NCBI GenBank assembly: GCA_963668115.1 | Contig: OY764147.1 | Span: forward strand, 1,922,001 to 1,986,000 | DNA: 64,000 nt | From: Plut-88900 sp963668115 | GTDB taxonomy: Bacteria > Chloroflexota > Dehalococcoidia > Plut-88900 | Direction of reading: 5' to 3' | In this document: positions 8,244 through 15,963 of the stretch, piece after piece | Position numbering within the stretch: position 1 is the stretch's first letter | Layout of the letters: each line of letters starts with the position of its first letter | The notes under the pieces: generated by a model | What the model saw: the letters and a program-made list of their open reading frames with translations, nothing else | The model's database searches: none | What the model was told of the DNA's origin: nothing | Program-made: the position numbers and the translations under genes

Positions 8244-8365
8244 GGACACCACTCCGTTCCGTTCGGTCGACCCTTCGACTCCGCTCAGGGCGAACGGAAC
8301 CCCCACCCCGCGGGATGGATTCACGCCAATGGCGCATCTTCGACCCGACTACTCGGGAATGACGG
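8244..8365. repeat. Perfect 122-bp direct repeat, copy 2
   Basis: Second copy, offset by exactly 250 bp from 7994-8115 with no mismatches seen. The whole 7981-8420 interval between mcrC and the alcohol dehydrogenase consists of such repeats and has no supported gene. Confidence 0.92.
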
Positions 8366-8420
8366 GTTAAAGGGTCGGGAATGATCCGCCATGGGCGGAC
8401 AGGCTCCCCCGGAGGGTGGG

Positions 8421-9416
8421 TTATTTGGGGAGGACGGTGACTTTGATGGCGCCGGTGGACTTGTCGAGGGCGGTGTCGAAGGCGTGGGTGATGTGGGTGA
8501 GGGGGAAGCGGTGGGTCTGCATGAAGGCGACTTCGGAGGAGTAGCGGGCGAGGGAGTGTATGGTGGAGGCGAACTCCCGGCCATGGACGCCGACGCCGTA
8601 CATGCTGGAGCCGACGATGTCGACTTCCTTGGCGACAAGCATGAGGCCGTCGACCCGGGAGTTGGCGGTGAAGATGCCGAGGATGACGATGCGGGCCTCG
8701 GGCTGGGCGGCTTTGATGGCATCGTTGATGGTGTCTGCTGCGCCGCCTACGGTTTCGATGACTACGTCGGGCTGGCGGTCCCGGGCCCAGTCTTCCCATT
8801 CGGTCTCGGAGAGGGGTGTGAGGCCGAGGCGTCGGGCGGCGTCGAACTGCTGGGGGTGTCGGGCGGTGATGGCGACTTCGGCGGCGCGGTCTCGGGCGAG
8901 GAGGCCGGCGAAGAGGCCGATGGTCCCGGCACCCAGGACAAGGACACGGCTTTCGATTTTGAGCCGGGCGAGGGCGACGCCGCGGTAGGAGCAGGCCATG
9001 GGCTCGACGAGGGAGGCGAGGAGCGGGGGGAGGGAGTCGGGGACGGGGTGGAGGGTGTGGGCGGGGACGTCTATAAACTCGGCGAGGCCGCCGGGCTCAT
9101 CGATGCCGATGAACTTCATGGTTGGGCAGATGTTGGTTGCGCCGGCGGCGCAGTAGTTACAGTTAAGGCAGGCGTCCAGGGGTTCGATGGCGTAGAGGGA
9201 GTCGGGGAGGCCGGCGCCGCCTTCGATTATCGTGCCGACGATCTCATGGCCCATGACGACGTTGTTGTGCCGCGTGCTACGTCCGGCGTAGACGTGGAGG
9301 TCGGAGCCGCAGATGCCGCAGGCGGTGACGGAGATTCGGACGCGGGTCGGGGGGAGGGGGACGGGTTCGACGTCTTCCACGACCATGCCCTGGGAAGTCC
9401 ACATTGAGCGCAGCAT
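8421..9416 (-). CDS. Zinc-binding alcohol dehydrogenase (MDR family)
   Basis: 331 residues from the ATG at 9416, which has a GGAGG site seven nt upstream; the longer ORF lacks homology. Catalytic zinc ligands are seen in CGICGSDLHVY and GHEIVG, and a structural zinc cluster in CLNCNYCAAGATNIC. The Rossmann motif is VLVLGAGTIGLFAG. Such enzymes oxidise alcohols or polyols (threonine/sorbitol dehydrogenase-like) with NAD(P). The structural zinc loop appears shortened, with three to four cysteines. It lies 73 nt downstream of the HAD hydrolase on the same strand and may share its transcript. The substrate cannot be assigned. Confidence 0.88.
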   Translation of the reverse strand: MLRSMWTSQGMVVEDVEPVPLPPTRVRISVTACGICGSDLHVYAGRSTRHNNVVMGHEIVGTIIEGGAGLPDSLYAIEPLDACLNCNYCAAGATNICPTMKFIGIDEPGGLAEFIDVPAHTLHPVPDSLPPLLASLVEPMACSYRGVALARLKIESRVLVLGAGTIGLFAGLLARDRAAEVAITARHPQQFDAARRLGLTPLSETEWEDWARDRQPDVVIETVGGAADTINDAIKAAQPEARIVILGIFTANSRVDGLMLVAKEVDIVGSSMYGVGVHGREFASTIHSLARYSSEVAFMQTHRFPLTHITHAFDTALDKSTGAIKVTVLPK

Positions 9417-9489
9417 AGGGTTGCCTCCGGGGGGTGATGTGGGGAAGTCTACACGGGCCTCGGGGGGCCGTCCACGAGGAGCGGGGTCT

Positions 9490-10236
9490 CTAGAGTCTTG
9501 CGAGGGCTTCGGGTAGCTCTGAGAGGTTGTCGACGCGGGCGTCGGGGGAGACGGGGACGTGGTCCCAGGTTGCACCACCTATGAGGACGGCTTTCATGCC
9601 GACGCGCTGGGCGCCTAGGATGTCGGTTTCGGGGCGGTCACCTACGTGGACGGACTGTCGGGGGTCGGCGCCGATGGCTTGGAGGGTATCCAGGAAGAGG
9701 GTGGGGGCGGGCTTGGCGATTTGCTCCTCATCGGAGAAGGTGAGGTGGAGGAGGTACCGGGCAATGCCGATGTCGGCGAGGAATTTTCGGGCGAGGGCGC
9801 CGGGGGTGGTTCCGGAGTTGCAGATCAGGGCGATCCTGTAGCCCTCGTCGGTGAGGGTGGAAAGGGTCTCGAGGACGCCGGGCATCAGGGCGGGGGGGTG
9901 CTCCAGGAAGGCGTTCAGGTGGCGCTCGGAGACCTGCGCTTTGGCTTCGGGGTCGAGGGAAGAGGAAAGGTCGGGCTGGATGGAGTCGAGGAAGTCGTTC
10001 AGCTGGGTTTCGAAGGGGGTGTCGAGGCCTCGGGTGCGGACGTTTTCGAACTTCTGCTGGGAGTCCCAGTAAACCTCGGCAATGTGCTCCCTGGTGCAAT
10101 GGACACCGTACTCGGAGAGGATGGCGGTTGTGGCGTCGATTCTCTTCCTGGCTCGGGAGACTCCGCCGCCTGCCACGTCCCTTATGAGGGTGTTCCACAG
10201 GTCGAATGTGATGCCTTGTATTGCGTCGTTTCTCAT
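9490..10236 (-). CDS. HAD-superfamily hydrolase
   Basis: 248 residues. Motif I is TFDLWNTLI (nucleophile Asp, with the usual second Asp replaced by Trp as in many haloacid dehalogenase-like members), motif II is the Ser of ALICNSGTTP, motif III is the Lys of IAKPAPTLF, and motif IV is HVGDRPETDILGA. A helical cap lies between residues 20 and 95. The family hydrolyses phosphate esters or C-halogen bonds. It precedes the alcohol dehydrogenase on the same strand. The substrate is not predictable. Confidence 0.87.
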   Translation of the reverse strand: MRNDAIQGITFDLWNTLIRDVAGGGVSRARKRIDATTAILSEYGVHCTREHIAEVYWDSQQKFENVRTRGLDTPFETQLNDFLDSIQPDLSSSLDPEAKAQVSERHLNAFLEHPPALMPGVLETLSTLTDEGYRIALICNSGTTPGALARKFLADIGIARYLLHLTFSDEEQIAKPAPTLFLDTLQAIGADPRQSVHVGDRPETDILGAQRVGMKAVLIGGATWDHVPVSPDARVDNLSELPEALARL

Positions 10237-10293
10237 GCCCGTATTCCAGTTTCTACACTTGCCTCAGTTGCATGAAATGTCCCCAAATGAATC

Positions 10294-10317
10294 GGGGGCG
10301 GGTGTTTTCCCGCCCCC
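10294..10317 (-). terminator. GC-rich hairpin after apt
   Basis: A perfect 9-bp stem GGGGGCGGG/CCCGCCCCC with a 6-nt loop abuts the apt stop codon. On the minus strand the tail is only weakly T-rich (GATTCATTT), so termination may be partial. Confidence 0.6.
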
Positions 10318-10830
10318 TCAGTATTCGATGACGGTTGTAATTGGATAGCCCTTGATGCGGTCTCTGCCTCCGAGGTCCGTGAGCTCGATCAGGAAGGCCA
10401 GTCCGGCCACCACCCCGCCCAGCTCCTCCACCAGCCTCACCGTCGCCTCCGCAGTGCCCCCGGTGGCCAGCAGATCGTCTACGACCAGTACCCTCTCCCC
10501 GCTGGACACGGCATCCCTGTGCAGTTCCATGGAGTTGGAGCCGTACTCCAGGTCGTAGCTGACCTTGACCGCCTCCCTGGGCAGCTTGCCCTCTTTCCTG
10601 ACCGGGAGGAGCGGTTTTCCCAACTCCAGGGCCAGGGGTGCGGCGATAAGGAAGCCGCGGGCGTCGATGGCGGCGAAGGAGTCTATGTGATTGCCGTCAA
10701 TGTCCTGCTTGATGAGGTCCAAGGCGTGACGAAAGGCGGGAGGGGACTGGAGGAGGGGGGTGATGTCTCGGAAGAGGATGCCGGGCTTGGGGAAGTCGGG
10801 GACGTTGGCGATGTAGTCTTTGAGGTCCAT
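10318..10830 (-). CDS. apt: Adenine phosphoribosyltransferase
   Basis: 170 residues from the ATG giving MDLKDYIANVPDFPKPGILF, the usual Apt length and N-terminus; the upstream in-frame extension to 10896 is not conserved in the family. The PRPP-binding motif VLVVDDLLATGGTAEA and the segment AIDARGFLIAAPLA are present. It converts adenine plus PRPP to AMP in purine salvage. The gene runs opposite to the downstream vapBC pair, with 130 nt between them. Confidence 0.95.
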   Translation of the reverse strand: MDLKDYIANVPDFPKPGILFRDITPLLQSPPAFRHALDLIKQDIDGNHIDSFAAIDARGFLIAAPLALELGKPLLPVRKEGKLPREAVKVSYDLEYGSNSMELHRDAVSSGERVLVVDDLLATGGTAEATVRLVEELGGVVAGLAFLIELTDLGGRDRIKGYPITTVIEY

Positions 10831-10925
10831 CCGGGCTGGTTCCAGGAGCAATTTCTGCTGCGGAGTAACTTTAACGGATTTGGAGGTGTCAATCAAAGGT
10901 CGGGAGTGGGGATAAAGGATGGGGA

Positions 10926-10954
10926 TTGCATTGTGATGTGTATGCCGTCATAAT
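10926..10954 (+). promoter_or_regulatory. Putative promoter of the second vapBC operon
   Basis: TTGCAT (10926-10931), a 17-bp spacer and CATAAT (10949-10954). The antitoxin ATG is at 10961, so the transcript would be leaderless or nearly so. Confidence 0.55.
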
Positions 10955-10960
10955 GCCAGC

Positions 10961-11197
10961 ATGGCAGTCAAGATAACAATTAGGGACATTTCCGAGGAAG
11001 TCCGTGACGTGCTAGCGGCACGCGCAGCCGCGCGTCGGCAGTCCATGCAGGCCTATCTGCGGGGCGAACTGGAACGGCTCGCTTCCCGTCCTTCGAATGC
11101 TGAGTGGGTTAGAGAGTTGCGGGAGTGGAAGAAGGAACACGGGATTGACGTTCCCACGTCCGCAATTCTTGAGGCCAAGGACGCAGACAGAGATTGA
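10961..11197 (+). CDS. vapB: FitA/VapB-like RHH antitoxin
   Basis: 78 residues. The N-terminal VKITIRDISEEVRDVLAARAAARRQSMQAYLRGELE has the RHH fold pattern with FitA-like RSMQAYL in helix 2. The C-terminal segment is the probable toxin-binding arm. The stop TGA overlaps the TTG start of the PIN toxin (TTGA), giving translational coupling. As the first gene, it likely represses its own promoter. Confidence 0.87.
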   Translation: MAVKITIRDISEEVRDVLAARAAARRQSMQAYLRGELERLASRPSNAEWVRELREWKKEHGIDVPTSAILEAKDADRD

Positions 11198-11757
11198 CTG
11201 TTGTCCTTGATTCTTCCGCACTTATCGGAGTCCTTGTGCGTTCGAGTTCAGGAGGCCTCTGGGCGGCTGGTGTATTGGAAGATGAGCAGATTATAGCGCC
11301 CGAAATCCTCTTGTCTGAAACAGCTAACGGATTACGACGTCTAGAGCTTCAGGGCCACTTGTCAAGTCTGGAAGCCAATGGCGCCTTTGACCGAGTTTGT
11401 ACGTTGCCAGTTGAGTTACATCCGTTCTCCCCATACGCCGAGCGGGTCTGGGAACTGCGGTTCAACCTCACCGCCTACGACGCATGGTACGTGGCCATAG
11501 CCGAGGCAATGGAGTGTCCCTTGGCCACTCTGGACCTGAGAATGGCTCGTGCCAGCGGGACGCGGTGTGAGTTCCTGCATCCACCCGACTTTATTGGGAA
11601 GGCCCACCCAGTCCCGGTTGAGGTCAAATGTAGCTATTGCCAAAAGCCTACGAAGGTGTTCCGAGTCCGGACGGCCAACTACTGCTCCCCTTCACATAGA
11701 ACGTTGGCGTGGAAGAAGCGTAAAGAAGAGGCAATGGCGTCTAGAGCAGCCACTTAG
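11194..11757 (+). CDS. vapC: VapC-type PIN toxin with a C-terminal cysteine-rich extension
   Basis: 187 residues from TTG. The PIN domain occupies roughly residues 1-130: Asp in VVLDSSALIG, Glu in LLSETANGL, Asp in TAYDAWYVAIAEA and Asp in LATLDLRMA. VapC proteins are normally about 130-140 residues. Here an extra 50 residues contain CSYC (146-149) and a later NYCSPSH, resembling a small zinc ribbon, followed by a Lys/Arg-rich tail. The extension may bind nucleic acid; that is inference. Confidence 0.85.
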   Translation: MTVVLDSSALIGVLVRSSSGGLWAAGVLEDEQIIAPEILLSETANGLRRLELQGHLSSLEANGAFDRVCTLPVELHPFSPYAERVWELRFNLTAYDAWYVAIAEAMECPLATLDLRMARASGTRCEFLHPPDFIGKAHPVPVEVKCSYCQKPTKVFRVRTANYCSPSHRTLAWKKRKEEAMASRAAT

Positions 11758-11783
11758 ACACCCTATCACCTGACCGATATAAT
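11755..11783 (+). promoter_or_regulatory. Putative promoter of the LLM/M24 operon
   Basis: TAGACA (11755-11760), a 17-bp spacer and TATAAT (11778-11783), overlapping the vapC stop. The first LLM gene starts at 11804 with a GAGAGG site. Confidence 0.7.
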
Positions 11784-11803
11784 CCCCCCACCCGAGAGGC
11801 TTT

Positions 11804-12754
11804 ATGACCAGCAAGCCCCGCATGAAGTTCGGCGTGTCCCTGGGACAGGAGCGCGTAACATGGCCGGAGATCGAGGAAGCGGCGATTCTCGTCGAGGAGC
11901 TGGGCTTTGACTCTCTCTGGTCTCACGACCACCTGATACCCTCCGATCCGGGCCGCAACGAGGGGCCGTGCCTGGAGGCGTGGGCGATTCTCGGGGCGTT
12001 TGCGAGGATGACGAAGACCGTGACCATCGGGCCGATGGTGGCGGGGAATACGTATCGCAACCCGGTGCTGCTGGCCAAGTCGGCCACGACTGTGGACATC
12101 ATCAGCGGAGGCAGGCTGATATTCGGGATCGGGGCGGGGTGGTTCGAGATGGAGCACACGGCCTACGATTTTCCCTTCTATACCGTCGGAGGGAGGATCA
12201 GCCGCCTTGACGAGTCCGTAGAGCTCATCAAGAAGCTGTGGACATCGGACGGGCCCGTGGACTTCGACGGCAAGTATTACAACTTGCGGAGCGCCCCCTT
12301 CGACCCCAAGCCAACTCAGCAACCCCACCCACCAATCCTCATAGCCGGGGGCGGTGAGAAACGCACCCTGAGGGTGACGGCCAAGTGGGCCGACATGATG
12401 AACATCAACGGCCATGCTCAGATTGCAGCCCACAAATACCGGGTGCTGGAGGAGCACTGCCGGGCTGTCGGGAGGAACCCTGCCGATATTGTGAAGACCG
12501 CCAACGGGGCCTTCGTGCCGCCCGAGAAGATGGACGACTGGAACCAGTGGATGGACCGTCTCGCCGAGACCATGCCCGATCAGAGGAAGTCCCGGGGAGA
12601 GGGCGGGGTAGTGGGAGACATGGACGTCATCAGGGACTGGGTGAGGGGTCACGTGGAGGTCGGGACTCAGCATGTCATCTTCACCATGCGTTCTCCGTAC
12701 CCACTGGAGTCGCTCAGGACCTTCGCCAGAAAAGTGATGCCGGAGTTCAGATAG
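11804..12754 (+). CDS. LLM-class flavin/F420-dependent oxidoreductase
   Basis: 316 residues, a TIM-barrel bacterial-luciferase-like protein. Family blocks seen are FGVSLGQE at the N-terminus, GFDSLWSHDHL, TIGPMVAGNTYRNPVLLAKSATTVDIISGGRLIFGIGAGW, and HPPILIAGGGE. These fit F420- or FMN-dependent monooxygenases or dehydrogenases. It is closest within the window to the LLM at 13959-14909 (shared GxGAGW, PFxPKP, IAGGGEK). A GAGAGG ribosome site precedes the ATG. It begins an operon with the M24 protein 10 nt downstream. The substrate is unknown. Confidence 0.88.
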   Translation: MTSKPRMKFGVSLGQERVTWPEIEEAAILVEELGFDSLWSHDHLIPSDPGRNEGPCLEAWAILGAFARMTKTVTIGPMVAGNTYRNPVLLAKSATTVDIISGGRLIFGIGAGWFEMEHTAYDFPFYTVGGRISRLDESVELIKKLWTSDGPVDFDGKYYNLRSAPFDPKPTQQPHPPILIAGGGEKRTLRVTAKWADMMNINGHAQIAAHKYRVLEEHCRAVGRNPADIVKTANGAFVPPEKMDDWNQWMDRLAETMPDQRKSRGEGGVVGDMDVIRDWVRGHVEVGTQHVIFTMRSPYPLESLRTFARKVMPEFR

Positions 12755-12764
12755 GAGAAGCGAA

Positions 12765-13928
12765 ATGGCAGCGCCAAGGGACATTCCCTTCCCCGTAGAG
12801 GAATACAGGGCCCGACTCTCCGGAGTCCAGGAGCGGATGCGCTCCCGGGACATCGACGTGCTGCTCGCCTATACGCCGGAGAACATCAACTACCTCACCG
12901 GCTACAACACGACGGGCTATTATGTCTACCAATGCCTGATGGTGCCCGCCGACCGGGACCCGATAATGGTGACCCGGGAGCTGGAGAAGGACAACGTCAC
13001 CATGGGCACGTGGCTCGACGACTACCGCATATTCGGGGACTCCGAGGACCCCGTGGCCACGACCTGCGACGCCATCAAGGAGTTCGGGTATGCGGACAAA
13101 CGCATCGGCTTCGAGTCGACGTCCTGGTTCCTGCAATTGCGGGACTACCAGCAGACGGTGTCCCTTCTTCCCAACGCGGAGGTGAAGGATGGAGGCAATA
13201 TCGTCGAGGAGAACCGGGTCATCAAGTCGCCCCGGGAAATTGCGTGCATCAGAGAGGCCGCGCGGATAGTGGCGAAGGGGATGCAGTCGGGGATCGATGC
13301 TTCCAGGCCGGGAGTCACCGACAACTACGTGGCCGGAGAGCTCACCCGCACCCTCTACGCCGAGGGCAGCATCTACTTCGCGGGGCAACCCTACGTGGCC
13401 TCCGGCAAGCGGACGGGCAGAGGCCACATAACCTTTGCCAATGTCACCCTTGAGCCCGGCGACCCCGTATTCTTCGAGATATCCGCCAATGTCAGCCGGT
13501 ACAGCGCCTCCCTGATGCGCACCATCTCCCTCGGCCCACCCGACGACATGGTCAAGAGCGTCGCCGAGGCGTCCATCGCCGGCCTCACGGCCGCGGTGGA
13601 GAACATGGGCCCAGGCATGACCTCCCACGACGCCGACGCTTTCTGCCGCAACGCCATCACCAAGGCCGGATACGGTGAGCTTTTCAACCACCGGACGGGC
13701 TACTCCATAGGGGTCGGGTATCCGCCGGGGTGGGGCGAGGGCCACATCATGGACATCAAGCCCGGGGACCAGCGGGTACTCAAGCCCGGCATGACCTTCC
13801 ACCTGACCCCCGCAATACTGATTCCGGGGGTGGCGGGCCCCGGGTTCAGCGAGACTATCCTGATAACTGATGACGGCGCGGAAGTCCTCACCAATTTCCC
13901 CAGGGAGTTCCTTGTCAAGGACGTATAG
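12765..13928 (+). CDS. M24 family protein (creatinase / ectoine hydrolase / Xaa-Pro peptidase fold)
   Basis: 387 residues with the two-domain pita-bread layout: N-terminal creatinase domain (YTPENINYLTGY) and C-terminal M24 domain (VFFEISANVSRYSASLMRT; HRTGYSIGVGYPPGWGE; GMTFHLTP). The metal-binding Asp pair of aminopeptidases is replaced (EISANV and SASLMRT), as in metal-free creatinase-like enzymes. The GYSIG..PPGWGE block recalls ectoine hydrolase DoeA. It probably hydrolyses a C-N bond in a small amidine or amide, not a peptide. It sits between two similar LLM genes, suggesting one catabolic unit. Confidence 0.85.
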   Translation: MAAPRDIPFPVEEYRARLSGVQERMRSRDIDVLLAYTPENINYLTGYNTTGYYVYQCLMVPADRDPIMVTRELEKDNVTMGTWLDDYRIFGDSEDPVATTCDAIKEFGYADKRIGFESTSWFLQLRDYQQTVSLLPNAEVKDGGNIVEENRVIKSPREIACIREAARIVAKGMQSGIDASRPGVTDNYVAGELTRTLYAEGSIYFAGQPYVASGKRTGRGHITFANVTLEPGDPVFFEISANVSRYSASLMRTISLGPPDDMVKSVAEASIAGLTAAVENMGPGMTSHDADAFCRNAITKAGYGELFNHRTGYSIGVGYPPGWGEGHIMDIKPGDQRVLKPGMTFHLTPAILIPGVAGPGFSETILITDDGAEVLTNFPREFLVKDV

Positions 13929-13958
13929 CGCCGGGCCGGGCAAAGGGACGCCTCTCGC

Positions 13959-14909
13959 ATGACTTTCAAAAGGCGCATGGAATTCGGGGGGATGGTCAGC
14001 GCGGCCAACGTCTCCTGGCCCGAGTTCCGCCGCATGTGCGAGACCGTCGAAGCCCTGGGGTTCGACCACCTCTGGGTCGCAGATCTGCTGACACCCTCGG
14101 AAGCCGACTGGTCGGACGGGCCCGTCCACGAATGCTGGAGCTTTCTCTCCGCGGTGGCTTCGTTCACGGACCGCATACGCATCGGGCCCCTGGTTGTCTC
14201 CAACACCTATCGGCACCCGGTCGTCTCGGCTAAGATAGCCGCCACAGTAGATATCATTAGCGAGGGCAGGCTGACGTACGGGGTCGGGGCGGGGTGGGCC
14301 CGGGAGGAGCACCGTTCCTACGGCATCCCATTCCAGCCCATCGGGGAGCGAGTGGGTCGGGTGGAGGAGGCCATGCAGCTAACCAAACTGCTCTGGCAGT
14401 CCCCGGATCCCGTGACGTTCCACGGTCGGTACTACACCCTGGACAACGCCCCGTTCAACCCCAAGCCCGTGCAGAAGCCTCACCCTCCCATCATGATCGC
14501 CGGCGGAGGGGAGAAGCTGACCCTCCGCGCCGTGGCGCGGCATGCAGATGAGATGAACGTATATGGCAGCCCCGAGGAGGTGGCCCACAAGTTCGACGTC
14601 CTGAGGAAACACTGCGAGAACGAAGGCCGAGATTTCGACGAGATCAAGAAGACGGTACTGGTGCAGATGGTTCCCCCGGAGCGACAGAAGGAATGGGATG
14701 AATTCCTGGCCAAGATAGCCGCGGAGGAACCCGAGTTGCTCAACCGGGGCCAGAGCCAGGCCATGACCGGGGATGTGGACGACTGGAAGGAGTGGGTGCA
14801 GGCTCGGGCGGAGGTGGGCGTAGACCAGGTGATAATCAACCTCTTTGCGCCCTTTTCCTTTGACTCTATTGAAAGATTCGCCAAAGAGGTAATTCCCACC
14901 TTCCGATAG
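13959..14909 (+). CDS. LLM-class flavin/F420-dependent oxidoreductase
   Basis: 316 residues, paralog of the LLM at 11804-12754: both begin with a K-x-R-M-x-F-G block, carry a D-G-P-x-x-E-x-W substrate-loop segment, and share GRLTYGVGAGW and HPPIMIAGGGEKLTLR. No clear Shine-Dalgarno precedes the ATG, and the M24 stop is 30 nt upstream, so it probably belongs to the same operon. The luciferase-like barrel would bind reduced FMN or F420. The two flanking LLMs and the M24 hydrolase could act in sequence on one nitrogenous substrate (inference). Confidence 0.87.
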   Translation: MTFKRRMEFGGMVSAANVSWPEFRRMCETVEALGFDHLWVADLLTPSEADWSDGPVHECWSFLSAVASFTDRIRIGPLVVSNTYRHPVVSAKIAATVDIISEGRLTYGVGAGWAREEHRSYGIPFQPIGERVGRVEEAMQLTKLLWQSPDPVTFHGRYYTLDNAPFNPKPVQKPHPPIMIAGGGEKLTLRAVARHADEMNVYGSPEEVAHKFDVLRKHCENEGRDFDEIKKTVLVQMVPPERQKEWDEFLAKIAAEEPELLNRGQSQAMTGDVDDWKEWVQARAEVGVDQVIINLFAPFSFDSIERFAKEVIPTFR

Positions 14910-14929
14910 AATTGCCCCGCTCGCCGGAC

Positions 14930-14951
14930 GGGGCGACGCGCCGGTCGCCCC
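14930..14951. repeat. Intergenic hairpin with CGCCCCTAC tail
   Basis: Perfect 8-bp stem GGGGCGAC/GTCGCCCC, loop GCGCCG, followed by CTACAAG. It resembles the GCCCCTAC elements at 4098 and 4888 and lies between two LLM genes; it could also attenuate transcription. Confidence 0.55.
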
Positions 14952-14985
14952 TACAAGTTCAGAAGGGACTCGGAGGAGACGACAG

Positions 14986-15915
14986 ATGACAAAGGTGAAG
15001 TTCGGGCCCATCTACACCCGCATTGAAGACCTGATGGGCCCCGTGGAGCTGGCGGAGAAGTCAGAGTCCTGGGGCTACGATTCCTTCTGGGTGCCCGACT
15101 ACATCCTCAAACCCCGCCTCGACGCCCTCATCATCCTTGCCGCCGCCGCCCAACGCACCTCCACCATAGAGTTGGGGACCGCAGTCATGGTGCTTCCGTA
15201 CAAGGACCCATTGGTCCTTTCCAAGTCGGCGCTGTCCGTTGACGTGCTTTCCAATGGGCGGCTGCTGCTGGGGGTGGGGATCGGGGCCAACCCGCGAGAG
15301 TTTGACGTGCTTGGTCTGGACATCAAGTACAGGGGTCGGGTGTCCGACGAACGGCTGGACATCATGTCCCGCATCCTGAACGGTGATACCGTCACACACC
15401 ACGGACGCTTCCACTCATTTGAAGACGTCGCCATAGGCCCGCCGTCAGTGAGCAAGCCCCGGATCCCGATATGGCTCGGGGCTCATTGCGGGGGCGGCTG
15501 GGCCGAGGGCGCCCTCCGGCGCACGGGCCGCTACGGTGACGGCTTCATACCCACGGAGGCCAGCATCGAGCAGTACAAGGACGCCATGGACCGCATCTCC
15601 CGCTACGCCGAAGAGGCAGGCCGGGACCCATCGCAGATCGAATGGGGCATCTTCATCTTCATCATCATGGAGGACTCCCGGGAATACGCCGAGCGCAAGG
15701 GGTTCGCGGAGCTGGCGGATCGGCTGGACCGGGACTACCCGCTGGTGCACGGTCGGGCGGCGGCTGCGGGGACGGTGGACGAGTGCATCGAAGCTATACA
15801 GGCCTACGTGGACATCGGGGTTACGCACTTCATCCTGGACTCGGCGTCCCCCGCGGAAGAGATCGTCGAACAGTACGAGCGGGCGGCGAAAGAGATAGTG
15901 CCGCACTTCCACTAG
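14986..15915 (+). CDS. LLM-class oxidoreductase, methylene-H4MPT-reductase-like subgroup
   Basis: 309 residues. It starts MTKVKFGPIYTRIEDL and has GYDSFWVPDY, LGTAVMVLPYKDPLVLSKSALSVDVLSNGRLLLGVGIG, and PRIPIWLGAHCGGG. The FGP start and WVPDY block place it with the LLMs at 15964, 18298 and 21133, not with those at 11804 and 13959. A GGAGGAG site precedes the ATG. This subgroup resembles F420-dependent Mer-like proteins by fold; whether it uses F420 or FMN cannot be decided from sequence alone. Confidence 0.87.
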   Translation: MTKVKFGPIYTRIEDLMGPVELAEKSESWGYDSFWVPDYILKPRLDALIILAAAAQRTSTIELGTAVMVLPYKDPLVLSKSALSVDVLSNGRLLLGVGIGANPREFDVLGLDIKYRGRVSDERLDIMSRILNGDTVTHHGRFHSFEDVAIGPPSVSKPRIPIWLGAHCGGGWAEGALRRTGRYGDGFIPTEASIEQYKDAMDRISRYAEEAGRDPSQIEWGIFIFIIMEDSREYAERKGFAELADRLDRDYPLVHGRAAAAGTVDECIEAIQAYVDIGVTHFILDSASPAEEIVEQYERAAKEIVPHFH

Positions 15916-15963
15916 GCCCACCGAAGCCACGCATTGTGGAGTTGTCCAGGAGACCTGGGAGGG

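Noticed and set aside
8071..8722. ORFs from the 122-bp repeats
   Set aside because: Encoded by repeat DNA and the antisense of the alcohol dehydrogenase; Arg/Ser/Pro-rich typical of spurious frames.
12747..14312. Long minus-strand ORF (521 codons) opposite the M24 and LLM genes
   Set aside because: It is a shadow of well-supported plus-strand genes in GC-rich DNA; composition is rich in Gly, His and Arg without any family block.
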